DNA from: UBA10649 sp963793105
Lineage (GTDB): Bacteria > Actinomycetota > Actinomycetes > S36-B12
DNA length: 64,000 nt
Assembly (NCBI GenBank): GCA_963793105.1
Contig: CAWBZB010000004.1
Coordinates: 558,001-622,000 of the forward strand
Direction: 5' to 3'
The translations under genes and the position numbers were made by a program. Shown here piece after piece: positions 52,546 through 62,228 of the stretch. The notes beneath the pieces were generated by a model. It was given only the letters and a program-made list of their open reading frames with translations. It did no database searches and was not told the origin of the DNA. The stretch's first letter is position 1. Each line of letters begins with the position of its first letter.

Positions 52546-53214
52546 TCAGGCTTCCACGGCGGCGCGCGCCGCGTCGACCCGTTCCGGGCGGTCGATCGAT
52601 CTCAGGTACCAGGCCACGAAGAGACTCGTGCACGCCGCCCAGAAGCACCACAGGGACGGCAGCCCACGGCTGGCGAACAGGGACAGGATCCCCACGACGA
52701 CGACGTTGGTGGCACCCCAGTAGATCAGCGGCCGCTGGCCCGAGAGCAGGAACGCTCCGCACGTCGCCACCACGTAGAGGACCGCGGCCAGGCTGCTGGT
52801 GGCCGGGACGTTGAAGTCGATGTAGTAGCTGCAGGCGGTCGCCTCGCCCCGGCCCGCGAGCAGCCCGCTCAGGAAGTCGAAGCCGGCCAGGCCACCGGCC
52901 ACGGCGAGACCGCTGATGAGCCAGCGCCGGCCGCCGGGCGGTTCGAGCATGAGCACGGCGACCGGCACGTAGACCGGGATCAGCACGAAGGCGATGAAGA
53001 GATAGGTCTGCAACGCCGCCTGTCCCAGTGGCGCCGGCACGTCACCCCACAGCCCCCACCAGACGACCGCCGACGTCAGGGTGTGGAAGGCGAAGATCGC
53101 CGGGAGCGCCGCCAGGGGGGCGGTGCGCCAACTGCGGCAGTGACGGGCCGCGTCGACGGCCACGACGGCGATCACGGCACCAGCGACGAGATCCACCTGC
53201 GGTGAGAAGCACAT
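52546..53214 (-). CDS. DUF6629 family integral membrane protein
   Basis: A 222-aa membrane protein with about seven hydrophobic segments. It starts MCFSPQVDLVAGAVIAVVAV, the family's usual MCFSxxxxxxxG N-terminus, and contains FHTLTSAVVWWGLWG, YVPVAVLMLE and PLIYWGATNVVVV. Function is unknown. It starts 55 nt from the inverted-repeat region and ends 4 nt before the alcohol dehydrogenase, likely one transcript. Confidence 0.8.
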   Translation of the reverse strand: MCFSPQVDLVAGAVIAVVAVDAARHCRSWRTAPLAALPAIFAFHTLTSAVVWWGLWGDVPAPLGQAALQTYLFIAFVLIPVYVPVAVLMLEPPGGRRWLISGLAVAGGLAGFDFLSGLLAGRGEATACSYYIDFNVPATSSLAAVLYVVATCGAFLLSGQRPLIYWGATNVVVVGILSLFASRGLPSLWCFWAACTSLFVAWYLRSIDRPERVDAARAAVEA

Positions 53215-53269
53215 CTCCCGCTCGACCCCCGTTCAGTGAGGAGCCCGTCCTCCACGGTACGCCGCAATT

Positions 53270-53341
53270 CCCCCGATGCCTCGTCAGACGTGGCGGCTTC
53301 CTCGCCCCCGGAACCCACCACAAGTGACGAGGCATCGGGGG
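53270..53341. repeat. 17-bp inverted repeat with 38-nt spacer
   Basis: The arm at 53270-53286 (CCCCCGATGCCTCGTCA) is the exact reverse complement of 53325-53341. The right arm overlaps the first copy of the neighbouring tandem repeat. The spacer contains no gene. It lies between two genes on the minus strand. Confidence 0.8.
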
Positions 53342-53386
53342 TTGGGGGACGGCGAATCGGGGGTTGGGGGACGGCGAATCGGGGGT
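53334..53386. repeat. Tandem G-rich repeat, 22-bp unit, about 2.4 copies
   Basis: The unit starts ATCGGGGGTTGGGGGACGG and ends CGA: copies at 53334-53355 and 53356-53377 and a partial copy to 53386. The two full copies give four runs of five G on the plus strand (G5-TT-G5-N10-G5-TT-G5), a good G-quadruplex candidate. The repeat stops at the last codon of the PAP2 gene. Confidence 0.75.
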
Positions 53387-54225
53387 CTACGTGACGGCGG
53401 AGTGCACCTCGACGGCGTCGGCGGGCCCGAACACGTGGGCCAGGCGCTCCGGCCGCTGGGAGGGGATGCCCAGCGTCACCGCCACCGCGACTCCGAGGAT
53501 GAGGATCGCGACCACCCCGTCGATGAGGAAGTGGTTGCCCGTGACCACCACCACCCACATCGTGGCCAGCGGGTAGGCGAGCACGAACCAGCGCCAGCGC
53601 GTCCGCGCACTGATGATGACGAGGAGGGCGACGGCCGCCGCCCAGGCGATGTGCACGGACGGCATCGCGGAGAACTGGTTGGCGCCCGGGATCGCCGCGT
53701 AGACCGAGCGGCCGTTCTCCAGAGCGGTGTCCACGATCCCCAGCTCGGGCAGCAGCCGCGGCGGCGCGACGGGCTTGAACTGGATCAGCAGGCAGACGGC
53801 CGTCGTGATGACCACCGTCGTGCGGGCGAACGGCCAGTCCCGCCGGTGGAACATCAGCACCCAGGCCAGCGTCACGACGAATACCGGAGTGTGCAGTCCG
53901 GTGTAGAAGCTATCGGCCACCGCCACCAGCGCATCGTTCCCCAGGATCTGCTGCTGCAGCGCCGCCTCACTGGGCCAGCGCAGCCACTCCTCGAGACTGG
54001 CCAGCCACAGGCCAGCGTCGTCTGCCTCGTCGAATCCTCCGACGGACAGGGACCCTGCGTACTGCCAGGCGGCGTAGAGCCCGAGGATCAGTGCGACCTC
54101 GCCAAGGACACGGTGGCGGATTTCAGCCGCGGTACGGACCGCGCGATGAGCATCAGGACGAGCAGGACCGCGGCGGCGGCGACCGCGTACCTCCACGGCA
54201 GCCAGCCGAGTCCCGCCAGGTCCAT
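53387..54225 (-). pseudogene. PAP2-family phosphatase/transferase, frameshifted near start
   Basis: Most of a PAP2 membrane protein of the Aur1/inositolphosphotransferase-like kind. Motifs: GANQFSAMPSVHIAWAAAVALL (first His) and TGNHFLIDGVVAILILGVA (His-Asp), with six transmembrane helices. The main frame has no start codon of its own. A 45-residue frame from ATG 54225 (MDLAGLGWLPWRYAVAAAAV, one hydrophobic segment) runs into TGA at 54088, and the PAP2 frame continues from about 54108 (GEVALILGLYAAWQYAG), so a one-base slip near 54108 probably joins them. Less likely, they are two genes. Confidence 0.65.
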
Positions 54226-54249
54226 GCCGCCATCCTGACGGATCACGCC

Positions 54250-56789
54250 TCACTCCGTCGTGATCGCCTGCAGCACGTTGAGCCGTCCCGGCCCGGTAGG
54301 CGGGCCACAGCGCGGCCAGCACGCCCACCGCGCCGGCGAGCACCAGGAAGGCCACCAGCCCCGTCCACGGGATGTCGAGGACCTCGATCCCCTGGTCGAC
54401 GAGGGTGCGCTGGAGCGCGACGGCGAACCACACGCCGAGCACGAGCCCGATCACTGCGCCGTATACGGCGATGACCAGCGCCTCCAGGACCACCATCGAA
54501 CGGATCTGCCGACGCAGTCCGCCCACCGCCCGCAGCATGCCGATCTCACGGGTCCGTTCCACGACCGACAGGACGAGCGTGTTGACGATGCCCGAGCACC
54601 GCGATGAGGATCGCCAGGCTCAGCAGCATGACCATGACCAGCAGCACCTGGTCGACGCTCGACGTGATCTGGGCGAGGAAGTCCGCCTGGCTCTGCACCT
54701 GCACGGTCGGGTACGCCGCCAGGGCCGACGTCAGTCCCGCTTGGACCGCCGCCAGGTCCGCACCGTCCGCCGCCATGACGTAGACGAAGCTAGTCGCCGA
54801 GTTCGACGCCGACCCCGCCCAGCGACCCTCGGTTGACGACGAAGCCGCTCCACAGCCCGGCCGGCTCGTAGAGCGCGGTGACGCGGTACTCGGTCGAGCC
54901 GGCGGGCGTCAGCGACGAGGGCGGTGTCACCGATCGCGAGGCCGGCATCCGCGGCGGTCTGCGTGTCGACGGCCAGGCCGTCGGCCTCGACGTCGGCGAG
55001 CGAGCCGGAGGTGAAGACCAGGGAGATGACCGTGCCGAGGGTCGCCGGGTCGACGGCGACGAGCGTGGCCCCGGCTGCCGTCCACCTCCGCCGGGACGAA
55101 CTTCACCGCCGAGACGACACTCACGCCGGGGACGGCGGCGGCGTCAACGGCGACCTGCTCGGGGAACGGCCGTCCGGCCTCGCTGGTGACGAGGAACTCC
55201 GCCCCCACGACGCGGTCGATGACGACCGTGATCGATGACTTGGCCGACGTCGCGAAGATGGTGAGGGCGGACACGAGCGCGAGTCCGATCATCAGGGCCG
55301 AGGCGGTTGCCGCGGTGCGACGCGGCTGCCGCTCGGCGTTCTGGACGGCCAGCGATCCCACCGTGCCGAACAGGCGTGGGTAGGCGAAGCCGATGAGTCC
55401 GCACCATGGGGCCCGCCAGCGCCGGGCTGACGACGATGGCGCCCAGGAGCGCGGCCAGCACGCCGAGCCCGACCAGCTGCGAGCCCGAACCGCCGCCGGC
55501 GACGGCCCCGGCCGTCATCGATCCCAGACCGAGGAGCAGCAGGAGTCCGCCGGCGATCGCCCGGAACCGCAGGGACCTCGACGGCAGCGCGATGTCGTCG
55601 CGCAGGGCCGCCATGGGCGGGATCCGGGAGGCCCGGATGGCCGGCGCCAGCGCGGCGACGATCGTCACCAGCACGCCGATGACCAGGCCCACGACGACCG
55701 TGCGCGGCAGCAGGACCAGCCCCTCGTTCGGGATCTCCGCACCGATCGCGCCGAAGAGCGCCTGCAGGCCGTACGCGACACCGACGCCGACGAGCAGGCC
55801 CAGCAGCGCGCCGACGAGGCCGAGTCCGAACGACTCCACGATCAACGACCGGACCACCTGGCCTCGCGTTGCTCCGAGGGCGCGCAGCAGCGCCAGCTCG
55901 CGGCTCCGCTGCGCGACGAGCATCGAGAAGGTGTTGAGGATGATGAACGTGCCGACGAACAGCGCGATCCCGGCGAAGACCAGCAGGAAGACGTTGATGA
56001 ACGCCAGCCCCTCCGTGAGTTCGGCAGTCGCCTCGTCCGCCGCCTCCTGGCCGGTCAGCACGCTCACCCCGTCGCCGGTGACTGCCCGGACGTCGGCGGC
56101 CAGCGCGTCCTGAGTCACGCCCTCGGAGGCCACCACATCGATCTCGGTGTACGCCTCCTCGCCGCCGAGCAGCAGCTGCTGGGCGTAGGCGGTGTCGAAG
56201 GCGGCGATCGTGGCACCGGCGAGGTTGCCCGACGTGCCGTATCGGAAGACTCCCGACGAGGGTCGGTTCGAGCGGGCCCTGCGGGCCGACGAGCGACACC
56301 GCGTCGCCGAGGACGTAGCCCGCCTTCTCGGCCGATACGGAGTCGAGGGCGACCTCGCCCGCTGCCGTCGGACCGCGACCCTCGACGAGGCGGAACGGCG
56401 TCAGCTCCTCGTCGTCGTCCCAGTTGCTGCCGAACTGGGGTGCCCCCGGGGTGCCGAGTGCCTCCCCCTCAGCATCGACGACCGTCACCGCGTCGATGAG
56501 GACCTGGCCGCCGGCCTTCTCGACGCCCTGGACGGACCGGATGTCGTCGAGCAGGGCAGCCGGCAAGGTGGCCACGGTGCCCGGCGAAACCGCGTCCCTC
56601 GACGTCCTGCTCCGGCGTCACGACGACGTCGGTGGTGGTGTCCGCGAACAGGTTCGTGAAGGTGCTGTTCAGGGTGTCGGTGAAGATCAGGGTGCCGACG
56701 ACGAACCCGACACCGAGCACGATGGCGATGCCGGAGAGGACGAGCCGGAGCTTGTGGTGGAGCAGGCTCCGCCATGCGCTGCGCAGCAT
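54250..56789 (-). pseudogene. MacB/FtsX-type ABC transporter permease with about eight frameshifts
   Basis: A large permease (about 845 aa when rejoined) with MacB-type periplasmic domains and two FtsX domains. The frame changes near 56587, 56260, 55400, 55078, 54905, 54805, 54597 and 54287, and at each point one surplus or missing base, often in a GG or GGG run, restores the next segment: GRGFAGTVATLPAALLDD, GVFRYGTSGNLAGATIAAFD, GLIGFAYPRLFGTVGSLAV, AAGATLVAVDP, GSTEYRVTALYEPAG, ATSFVYVMAADG, GIVNTLVLSVVERTREIG, RLNVLQAITTE. No stop interrupts the joined frame. The ATPase partner starts 3 nt upstream. I cannot tell an assembly fault from a decaying gene. Confidence 0.75.
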
Positions 56790-56792
56790 GCG

Positions 56793-57566
56793 CTAGGACC
56801 TCCGGCCCTTGCCGTCGAAGCCCTTCATCCGGTCGAGGACTGCCTCGGCCGTCGGATCGTCCATGGTGTCGACGATCTGCCCGTCCGCGAGGAAGAGCAC
56901 GTGGTCCGCGTAGGAGGCCGCGGTCGGATCGTGGGTGACCATGACGATGGTCTGCCCGAAGTCGTCCACGCTGCGACGCAGGAAGGACAGCACCTCGGCG
57001 CCGGCACGCGAGTCCAGATTGCCGGTCGGTTCGTCCGCGAAGATGATCTGCGGTCGGCTCGCCAGGGCTCGAGCGGCGGCGACCCGCTGCTGCTGGCCGC
57101 CGGACAGCTGGTTGGGCCGGTTCGCGAGCCGGTCGCGCAGGCCGATCGTGTCGATGACCGTGTCGACCCACTCCTGGTCGACCGGGCGCCCGGCGATGTC
57201 CATCGGCAGGGTGATGTTCTCCCGCGCCGACAGGGTGGGTACGAGGTTGAAGGCCTGGAAGACGAATCCGACGGCGTCCCGGCGCAGTCGGGTGAGGTCG
57301 TTGTCCTTCAGGATGGTCAGGTCGACATCGCCGATGTACGCCTTGCCGGACGTAGCCGAGTCCAGTCCCGCGCAGACGTGCATGAGGGTGGACTTCCCGG
57401 AGCCGGATGGCCCCATGATCGCGGTGAAGCGGCCCCTGTCGAAGTCGACGGTGACGCGATCCAGGGCCGTCACTGCCGTCTCACCCTCCCCGTAGACCTT
57501 GGTGAGGCCGACCGCGCGTGCTGCAGGGGAGGTCGAGGGAACGGGCAGGACGGCAGCGGTGCTCAC
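56793..57566 (-). CDS. ABC transporter ATP-binding protein (MacB/LolD type)
   Basis: A 257-aa ABC ATPase. Walker A GPSGSGKSTLMHVCAGLD, signature LSGGQQQRVAAARALAS, Walker B IIFADEPTGNLDS and H-loop VTHDPTAASYADHV are intact, and the MacB/LolD-like sequence FVFQAFNLVPTLSARENITLP is present. It is 3 nt from the start of the FtsX-type permease it should energise. Such pairs export peptides, lipoproteins or drugs; the cargo is unknown. The ATPase is undamaged although its permease is interrupted in this sequence. Confidence 0.92.
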   Translation of the reverse strand: MSTAAVLPVPSTSPAARAVGLTKVYGEGETAVTALDRVTVDFDRGRFTAIMGPSGSGKSTLMHVCAGLDSATSGKAYIGDVDLTILKDNDLTRLRRDAVGFVFQAFNLVPTLSARENITLPMDIAGRPVDQEWVDTVIDTIGLRDRLANRPNQLSGGQQQRVAAARALASRPQIIFADEPTGNLDSRAGAEVLSFLRRSVDDFGQTIVMVTHDPTAASYADHVLFLADGQIVDTMDDPTAEAVLDRMKGFDGKGRRS

Positions 57567-57620
57567 GTGGGCTCCAGTGGCGGGGGCGGCAGGTCGGGCA
57601 CCCCATTGTGTCGGACGGTG

Positions 57621-58443
57621 TCAGGCCCCACCCACCGGCGGCAGTCCATCGAACAGCCGGCGGCTCTCCTCGTCGGTGACCTCGAGATGCAGATCGTCGA
57701 GCAGGACGGCCCTCAGCCCGCGTGCGTCCGTCGATCTCGCGACGCTCATCGCCGTCCGCGCGCAGGATCCAGTACTCGCGGTTGCGCAGGGACCGGACCT
57801 CGTCGTCGAGGATCAGTGAGGCCACGAGGTTGTTCACGAAGGTCGCCTCCGGATGCCGGTGCGAGTAGAAGTGCCCGACCTCGCAGTCGGACTGGCCGTA
57901 GGCGACGCGGTCGAAGCGGTAGAGCGAGTACCACCCCTGCTCCGTGTGCACCTGCATGTGGAGCTCACGAGGCCGCATCTCGTGGACGCGGTACCTGCGA
58001 TCGCCGACAGCCGCCTCCGCGCCGATGGGCACCGGGAAGGGCGGACCCGTCGGCCCGAAGCCGACGTCGACGACGTGCTCGGTCCCGGCGAGGGACACGA
58101 CGCTCACGCGGTGGGTCAGCCCCGGATGGGTGTCCTGGTTGTGGATGACGCGAGCGAGGGAGAGCTCGACCTCGTAGCCGAGTTCCGCCAGGACCTCGAA
58201 GAGCAGTCCGTTCTGCTCGAAGCAGTAGCCCCCGCGGCGGCGCACGACGATGCGGTCGTACAGGGACTCGACGTCCAGCGGCAGGTCGTCTCCCAGCCAC
58301 GGGCCGATGCTGCTGAAGGCGAACGTGGCCACATGCCGGCGCACGATCTCCCGCAGCAGCTCGAAGGATCCGGCGGGTGCTCCTCGTGCGCCGTCGAGGC
58401 CCAGGGCGCCGAGATACCGCACGGCGATCAGCGCGCGCTCCAC
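57621..58443 (-). CDS. nat: Arylamine N-acetyltransferase, C-terminal frameshift
   Basis: An arylamine N-acetyltransferase, acetylating arylamines and hydrazines from acetyl-CoA. Triad: Cys in RRGGYCFEQNGLL (about residue 73), His in LTHRVSVV (about 111), Asp in HVVDVGFG (about 126). The N-terminal 245 residues are intact. Near 57717 an additional G shifts the frame; in the correct frame it would end RAVLLDDLHLEVTDEESRR...LPPVGGA with a stop at 57621. As read, it would run on to 57481, into the ABC ATPase gene. GTG 58443 with AAGGAG was preferred to the GTG 21 nt upstream. Confidence 0.82.
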
Positions 58444-58583
58444 ATCTCTCCTTCGTGCCGCCACCTGTGAGGTGGACAGGCCGACCCTACGGCCAGCCCG
58501 GGGATCGGCACCGGCATTGACCGCCCGGAGGCACGCGCGCAGGGAACGGCGTACCGTCGAGCCATCAGACGAGAGGAGCAGGC

Positions 58584-58919
58584 GTGGACTTCCAGGACTA
58601 CATCAGCCGCGCACAGGACGCGATGACCGTGCGCAAGGTGTACGGCGAGCCGATCGAGAGGGACGGCCTGACCGTCATCCCCGCAGCCCGAGTCATGGGC
58701 GGCAGCGGTGGCGGAACCGGGCAGGACGACGAGGGCCAGCAGGGCGAGGGCGGCGGTTTCGGACTGATTGCCAGGCCGGCAGGGGCGTTCGTCATCCGTG
58801 ACGGCCAGATCACGTGGCGACCCGCGGTCGATCCGAACACGGTGATCGTCGCCGCGGCGGCCGTGACGATCGCGGCCATCCTCGTCAGCGCACTGGCACG
58901 GATTCGCCGACCGGAGTAG
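58584..58919 (+). CDS. GerW/YtfJ-family protein
   Basis: A 111-aa protein. The start RAQDAMTVRKVYGEPIERDGLTVIPAARVMGG matches the YtfJ/GerW family (spore or cytoplasmic, function unclear), then a Gly/Gln-rich loop (about 38-57), GFGLIARPAGAFVIRDGQITWRPAVD and one C-terminal transmembrane helix. In firmicutes GerW is a spore protein; non-sporulating actinobacteria also carry these proteins, so this does not show sporulation. GTG start with AGGAG upstream. A TACCGT box lies about 30 nt upstream of the start. Confidence 0.75.
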   Translation: MDFQDYISRAQDAMTVRKVYGEPIERDGLTVIPAARVMGGSGGGTGQDDEGQQGEGGGFGLIARPAGAFVIRDGQITWRPAVDPNTVIVAAAAVTIAAILVSALARIRRPE

Positions 58920-59026
58920 TTCCGGCGAATCCTTCCCACCGCCGCGGCAGAGGTCTACGTTGGCCGATAACCGATATTCGCCGCGACGCCGGCCTGACGG
59001 TCGGCGACCCATCGAGAGGATCGCGT

Positions 59027-59275
59027 ATGCCGATGTACATGGATGTCCACACCGGAATGGCCGGTGTGACCAGTGAGGCGCTCGCGGAAGCGCACAACGC
59101 CGACCTCGCCATCCAGGGCGAGGAGGGCGTCGACTTCCAGAAGGCGTGGGCCGACCCGGTCTCCGGCCATGTCTTCTGCCTGTCCGAGGCGCCCAACGCC
59201 GACGCCGTCCGGCGCATCCACGAGCGTGCCGGCCACCCGGCTGACGAGGTTCACGAGATCACCGTCACCGCCTAG
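59027..59275 (+). CDS. DUF4242 (SCO4226-like nickel-binding) protein
   Basis: An 82-aa protein of the DUF4242 family, ferredoxin-like fold. It opens MPMYMDVHTGMAGVTSEALAEAHNADLA and continues WADPVSGHVFCLSEAPNADAVRRIHERAGHPADEV; the His and Cys residues match the nickel-site region of Streptomyces SCO4226. GAGAGG lies 7 nt before the ATG. TACGTT about 60 nt upstream may be its -10 box. It stands alone, converging on hemCD. Confidence 0.82.
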   Translation: MPMYMDVHTGMAGVTSEALAEAHNADLAIQGEEGVDFQKAWADPVSGHVFCLSEAPNADAVRRIHERAGHPADEVHEITVTA

Positions 59276-59307
59276 GCGACAGCGGCGCGGCCTGGCGCGG
59301 TGACGCC

Positions 59308-60936
59308 TCAGGCCGCGCCGAGCACGGCGGCGACCGCACGGGCGACGTCCGGCGACGCCGGCGACTGACTCACGGCCGCCACGGTCAACCCGGCCTGCCG
59401 GGCAGCGCCCGCGGTCGTCTCCCCCCCGCAGATGACGGGGATGCCCTCGGGCACCGCGACCAGCTGGGTGAGGGCGCGTACGGCACTCGGGGAACGCAGC
59501 ACGATGGCCGAGATGTCGCGCCGACGGATGAGCTCGACGCTTGCCGGCGTGTGGCCGACCGGCTCCGTGCGGTAGACGACGGCCTCACTCACCTGCCAGC
59601 CCAGCGCCCGCAGGCCCTCGGGAAGCGTCCGCAGCGCGAGGTTCCCGCAGGGGAAGATCGCCGCGCCCGGGCCGAAGCCGGCCAGCGCGCTCACCAGCCC
59701 CTGGGCGGATCGGATCTCGGGGACCAGGACGTCGTCACAGCCGAGGGCCTTCAGCGAGTCGGCCGTACGCTCGCCCGTCGCCGCCACCCGGCGGCCGCGC
59801 AGGGATGCGCGCACGGAGTCCTCCCCCGCCGTGGCCACCCATGAGGGCACGGTCATCGGCGACGTCGCGACCAGCCAGGCATCGGGCTGGTCCGTCAGCA
59901 GGGCGGCAAGGTCCGGCGACGCCGCCGGCGTGATCTGGACGTAGGGATCGCACACGGCGCCGAGACCGAGGGCGGCCAGGTGCTGGGCGTCCCGCTCGTT
60001 TCCCTCAGAACGCACGAGCAGCACCGGCGGCCGCTCCCGCGCGCCGAGCAGCTCCGCAGCTGTCCGCAATCCGACGGCGCGTGCGGCGAGGAGGTCGCCG
60101 GGCACCACGCGCTCGCGCCGCTCGGCTACCGCATGGGCGATTCCGTGCTCGTCGAAGAGCTCCGCGCGCAGGACCAGCGTGTCGCCGTCGATGGTGGCAG
60201 CGGCGGCGATGGCCGTCGTGCATGCCGCGTCGATGCCGACGAGGACCTCCCGCTCGGCGGAGGTTGCCATGCGCGACTCGGCATCGTCGATCCTCGACAC
60301 GATCGCCAGGAGCTCGGCATCGTCCGCCCGTACCTCGACGGCCAGCGCGCCCTGGGCCGGCGCGGGGAGCAGTTCGGCGTAGTCGAACACCTGCGCGATC
60401 TCGCCCTCCCGGCCGATGCGGCGCAGGCCGGCGAGGGCGAGCACCGCCGCATCGAACTCCCCGGCTCGAACCTTGCGGATCCGGGTGTCGACGTTGCCCC
60501 GGATGGGGGCGATCACCAGGTCGGGCCGCAGCGCCAGGAGTGCGGCCGCCCGGCGCGGGGAGCTGGTGCCCACCGTGGCACCCGTCGGCAGGTCGGCGAG
60601 CGGCACGTCCTCGCGCGAGACGAGCGCGTCCCGGGGGTCCTCGCGGGCGGGCACCGCGGCCAGGGCGATGCCCGGGACCGGCGCGCTGGGCAGGTCCTTG
60701 AAGGAATGGACGATCACGTCGACCCGGCCGTCGAGCAGCGCATCGCGGAGCGCCGACACGAACAGCCCCGGCGACCCGGGCTGCTGGAGGGGCCTGCTGG
60801 TGTCGTCTCCCGACGTCGCGATGAGCACCTCGGACCACGGACGGCCAGACGCGACCGCGAGGGCGTCGCCCACGACCGCGGACTGGGTCCGGGCGAGCAG
60901 GCTGGCCCTCGTCCCGATCCGGATCGGCTCAGCCAC
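59308..60936 (-). CDS. hemC-hemD: Fused porphobilinogen deaminase / uroporphyrinogen-III synthase
   Basis: A 542-aa bifunctional enzyme of tetrapyrrole synthesis. The HemC half (about residues 1-300) has IRIGTRASLLARTQSAVV, HSFKDLP (catalytic Asp), VGTSSPRRAAALL, IRGNVDTRIRKV and ACTTAIA with the Cys that holds the dipyrromethane cofactor. The HemD half starts near ERPPVLLVRSEGNERD and includes ALGWQVSEAVVYRTEPV and ISAIVLRSPSAVRAL. HemCD fusions occur in several actinobacteria. The GTG at 60936 overlaps the hemA stop by 8 nt. hemB is not in the window. Confidence 0.92.
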   Translation of the reverse strand: MAEPIRIGTRASLLARTQSAVVGDALAVASGRPWSEVLIATSGDDTSRPLQQPGSPGLFVSALRDALLDGRVDVIVHSFKDLPSAPVPGIALAAVPAREDPRDALVSREDVPLADLPTGATVGTSSPRRAAALLALRPDLVIAPIRGNVDTRIRKVRAGEFDAAVLALAGLRRIGREGEIAQVFDYAELLPAPAQGALAVEVRADDAELLAIVSRIDDAESRMATSAEREVLVGIDAACTTAIAAAATIDGDTLVLRAELFDEHGIAHAVAERRERVVPGDLLAARAVGLRTAAELLGARERPPVLLVRSEGNERDAQHLAALGLGAVCDPYVQITPAASPDLAALLTDQPDAWLVATSPMTVPSWVATAGEDSVRASLRGRRVAATGERTADSLKALGCDDVLVPEIRSAQGLVSALAGFGPGAAIFPCGNLALRTLPEGLRALGWQVSEAVVYRTEPVGHTPASVELIRRRDISAIVLRSPSAVRALTQLVAVPEGIPVICGGETTAGAARQAGLTVAAVSQSPASPDVARAVAAVLGAA

Positions 60937-62179
60937 GACCGTCGGCGTCGATCTCGATCCCGAAGAGCGTGTGGATCGCCTTGCGGTAGTCCGCGAAGTC
61001 CCCGGTGCGGGCCAGCTCCTGCGCGCGCACCGACGGCGTGTGGAGGATCGCATTGGAGACCCGGTTCAGGGAGCGGGCGACCTCATCCGCCGTCTCACCG
61101 TCGACGCGCCGCCGGATCCGCTCCAGCTCCTCGTTGATGATCCCCATGACGTGCGACCTCATCGCGACGACCGCATGGTCCGCTGTGCGGCCGGTCTCGA
61201 CGGCATCGAACTCCTGGACGGACGACAGCACGATGTCCTGGGCCTCGAGGATCGCCGCCGAGTGCTCGCGCGGCGCGAACTCCCGGATCGTCTCGAGGTC
61301 GATGACGTCGACGCCGGCCAGCTCCCGGACCGCCGGATCGACGTCCGGGGACAGGGCGAGGTCGACGACGGCGAGGATCCGGTCGCTCGGGAGGGTGCTG
61401 CGCACGAGCTCGACGTCGAGGATCACGTCCGGCGAGCCGCTGCACGCTGCCACCAGGGCGACGCCGGCGAGGGCGTCCTCAAGCCCACCGGGCGGCACCG
61501 GCCGGACGCCGTGCGCCTGGGCGAAGGGCACTGCCCGGCCCGAGGAGGAGTAGACGCTGATGTCGGTGCATCCCCGACGCTGCAGGGCGGCGATGACGAC
61601 CCTCGCGTACGAGCCGGTACCGAGCACCAGCGCCGGTCGTCCTGCGGCGGGTCCGTGACGCTGCTCGATCACGTCGAGACCGACGCTGACGATCGAACGG
61701 CCGGCCGCGCCCAACCCGGTCGAGTTCGTCACCGACTTCGAGGTCGCCAGCGCACGCTGCATGAGGCGCTCCAGCGTCGCAGTCGTGGTTCCTTCACGCT
61801 GCGCGACCGACAGGGCGTGACGTACCTGGCCCGCGATCTCGTCCTCCCCCACCACCATCGACTCCAGGCCCGACGCGACCGAGAACAGGTGCTGCGCCAC
61901 CGCCGTGCCGACGAGCACGCGCATGCCGTCGACGACGAAGTCGTGATCGAGCCCCGAGAGCTCCGCGACCGCTGACGTCGTCGCATCGACCGCGTCATGG
62001 AAGCGCGTGAGGTCGAGGTAGATCTCGAAGCGGTTGCACGTCGCCAGGACCACCGCCCCGGCGACGTCGGTGCCCGAGCCCACCAGCCGAGTCGCGAGGC
62101 CCTCCTCGGCCCTCGACAGCCGGTCGATCTCCTCGAGGGTGACATCGTGGTGGCTTGCACCGACGAGCACCATGACCAT
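60929..62179 (-). CDS. hemA: Glutamyl-tRNA reductase
   Basis: A 416-aa glutamyl-tRNA reductase, first step of C5 haem synthesis. Catalytic Cys48 in VLATCNRFEIYLD, SGLESMVVGEDEIAGQVR, the NADPH-binding LVLGTGSYARVVIAAL region and the dimerisation helices near the end are intact. The longest ORF starts 57 nt earlier, but the ATG at 62179 begins VMVLVGASHHDVTLEEI, the usual N-terminus, and a TACACT box lies 7 nt upstream of it, so the transcript is probably leaderless. It forms an operon with hemCD and diverges from hemE. Confidence 0.93.
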   Translation of the reverse strand: MVMVLVGASHHDVTLEEIDRLSRAEEGLATRLVGSGTDVAGAVVLATCNRFEIYLDLTRFHDAVDATTSAVAELSGLDHDFVVDGMRVLVGTAVAQHLFSVASGLESMVVGEDEIAGQVRHALSVAQREGTTTATLERLMQRALATSKSVTNSTGLGAAGRSIVSVGLDVIEQRHGPAAGRPALVLGTGSYARVVIAALQRRGCTDISVYSSSGRAVPFAQAHGVRPVPPGGLEDALAGVALVAACSGSPDVILDVELVRSTLPSDRILAVVDLALSPDVDPAVRELAGVDVIDLETIREFAPREHSAAILEAQDIVLSSVQEFDAVETGRTADHAVVAMRSHVMGIINEELERIRRRVDGETADEVARSLNRVSNAILHTPSVRAQELARTGDFADYRKAIHTLFGIEIDADGRG

Positions 62180-62186
62180 GGAGCGG

Positions 62187-62192
62187 AGTGTA
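62187..62192 (-). promoter_or_regulatory. -10 box of the hemA transcript (leaderless type)
   Basis: TACACT on the minus strand lies 7 nt before the hemA ATG at 62179. No ribosome-binding site is present. This spacing places the transcription start at the start codon. Confidence 0.5.
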
Positions 62193-62222
62193 CGTCGCGC
62201 GGAGTGGACGCGCTCACTCGGA

Positions 62223-62228
62223 TAGGTT
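62223..62228 (+). promoter_or_regulatory. -10 box of the hemE transcript (leaderless type)
   Basis: TAGGTT lies 6 nt before the hemE ATG at 62235, with no ribosome site between. Together with the hemA box it makes the 55-nt hemA/hemE gap a back-to-back pair of leaderless promoters. Confidence 0.5.

Noticed and set aside
53270..53386. Possible insertion-sequence end or CRISPR-like repeats
   Set aside because: Only 2.4 copies, no spacers, no transposase or cas gene, no target duplication.
58584..58919. GerW-like gene as evidence of sporulation
   Set aside because: Homologues occur in non-sporulating actinobacteria, and no other sporulation gene is nearby.
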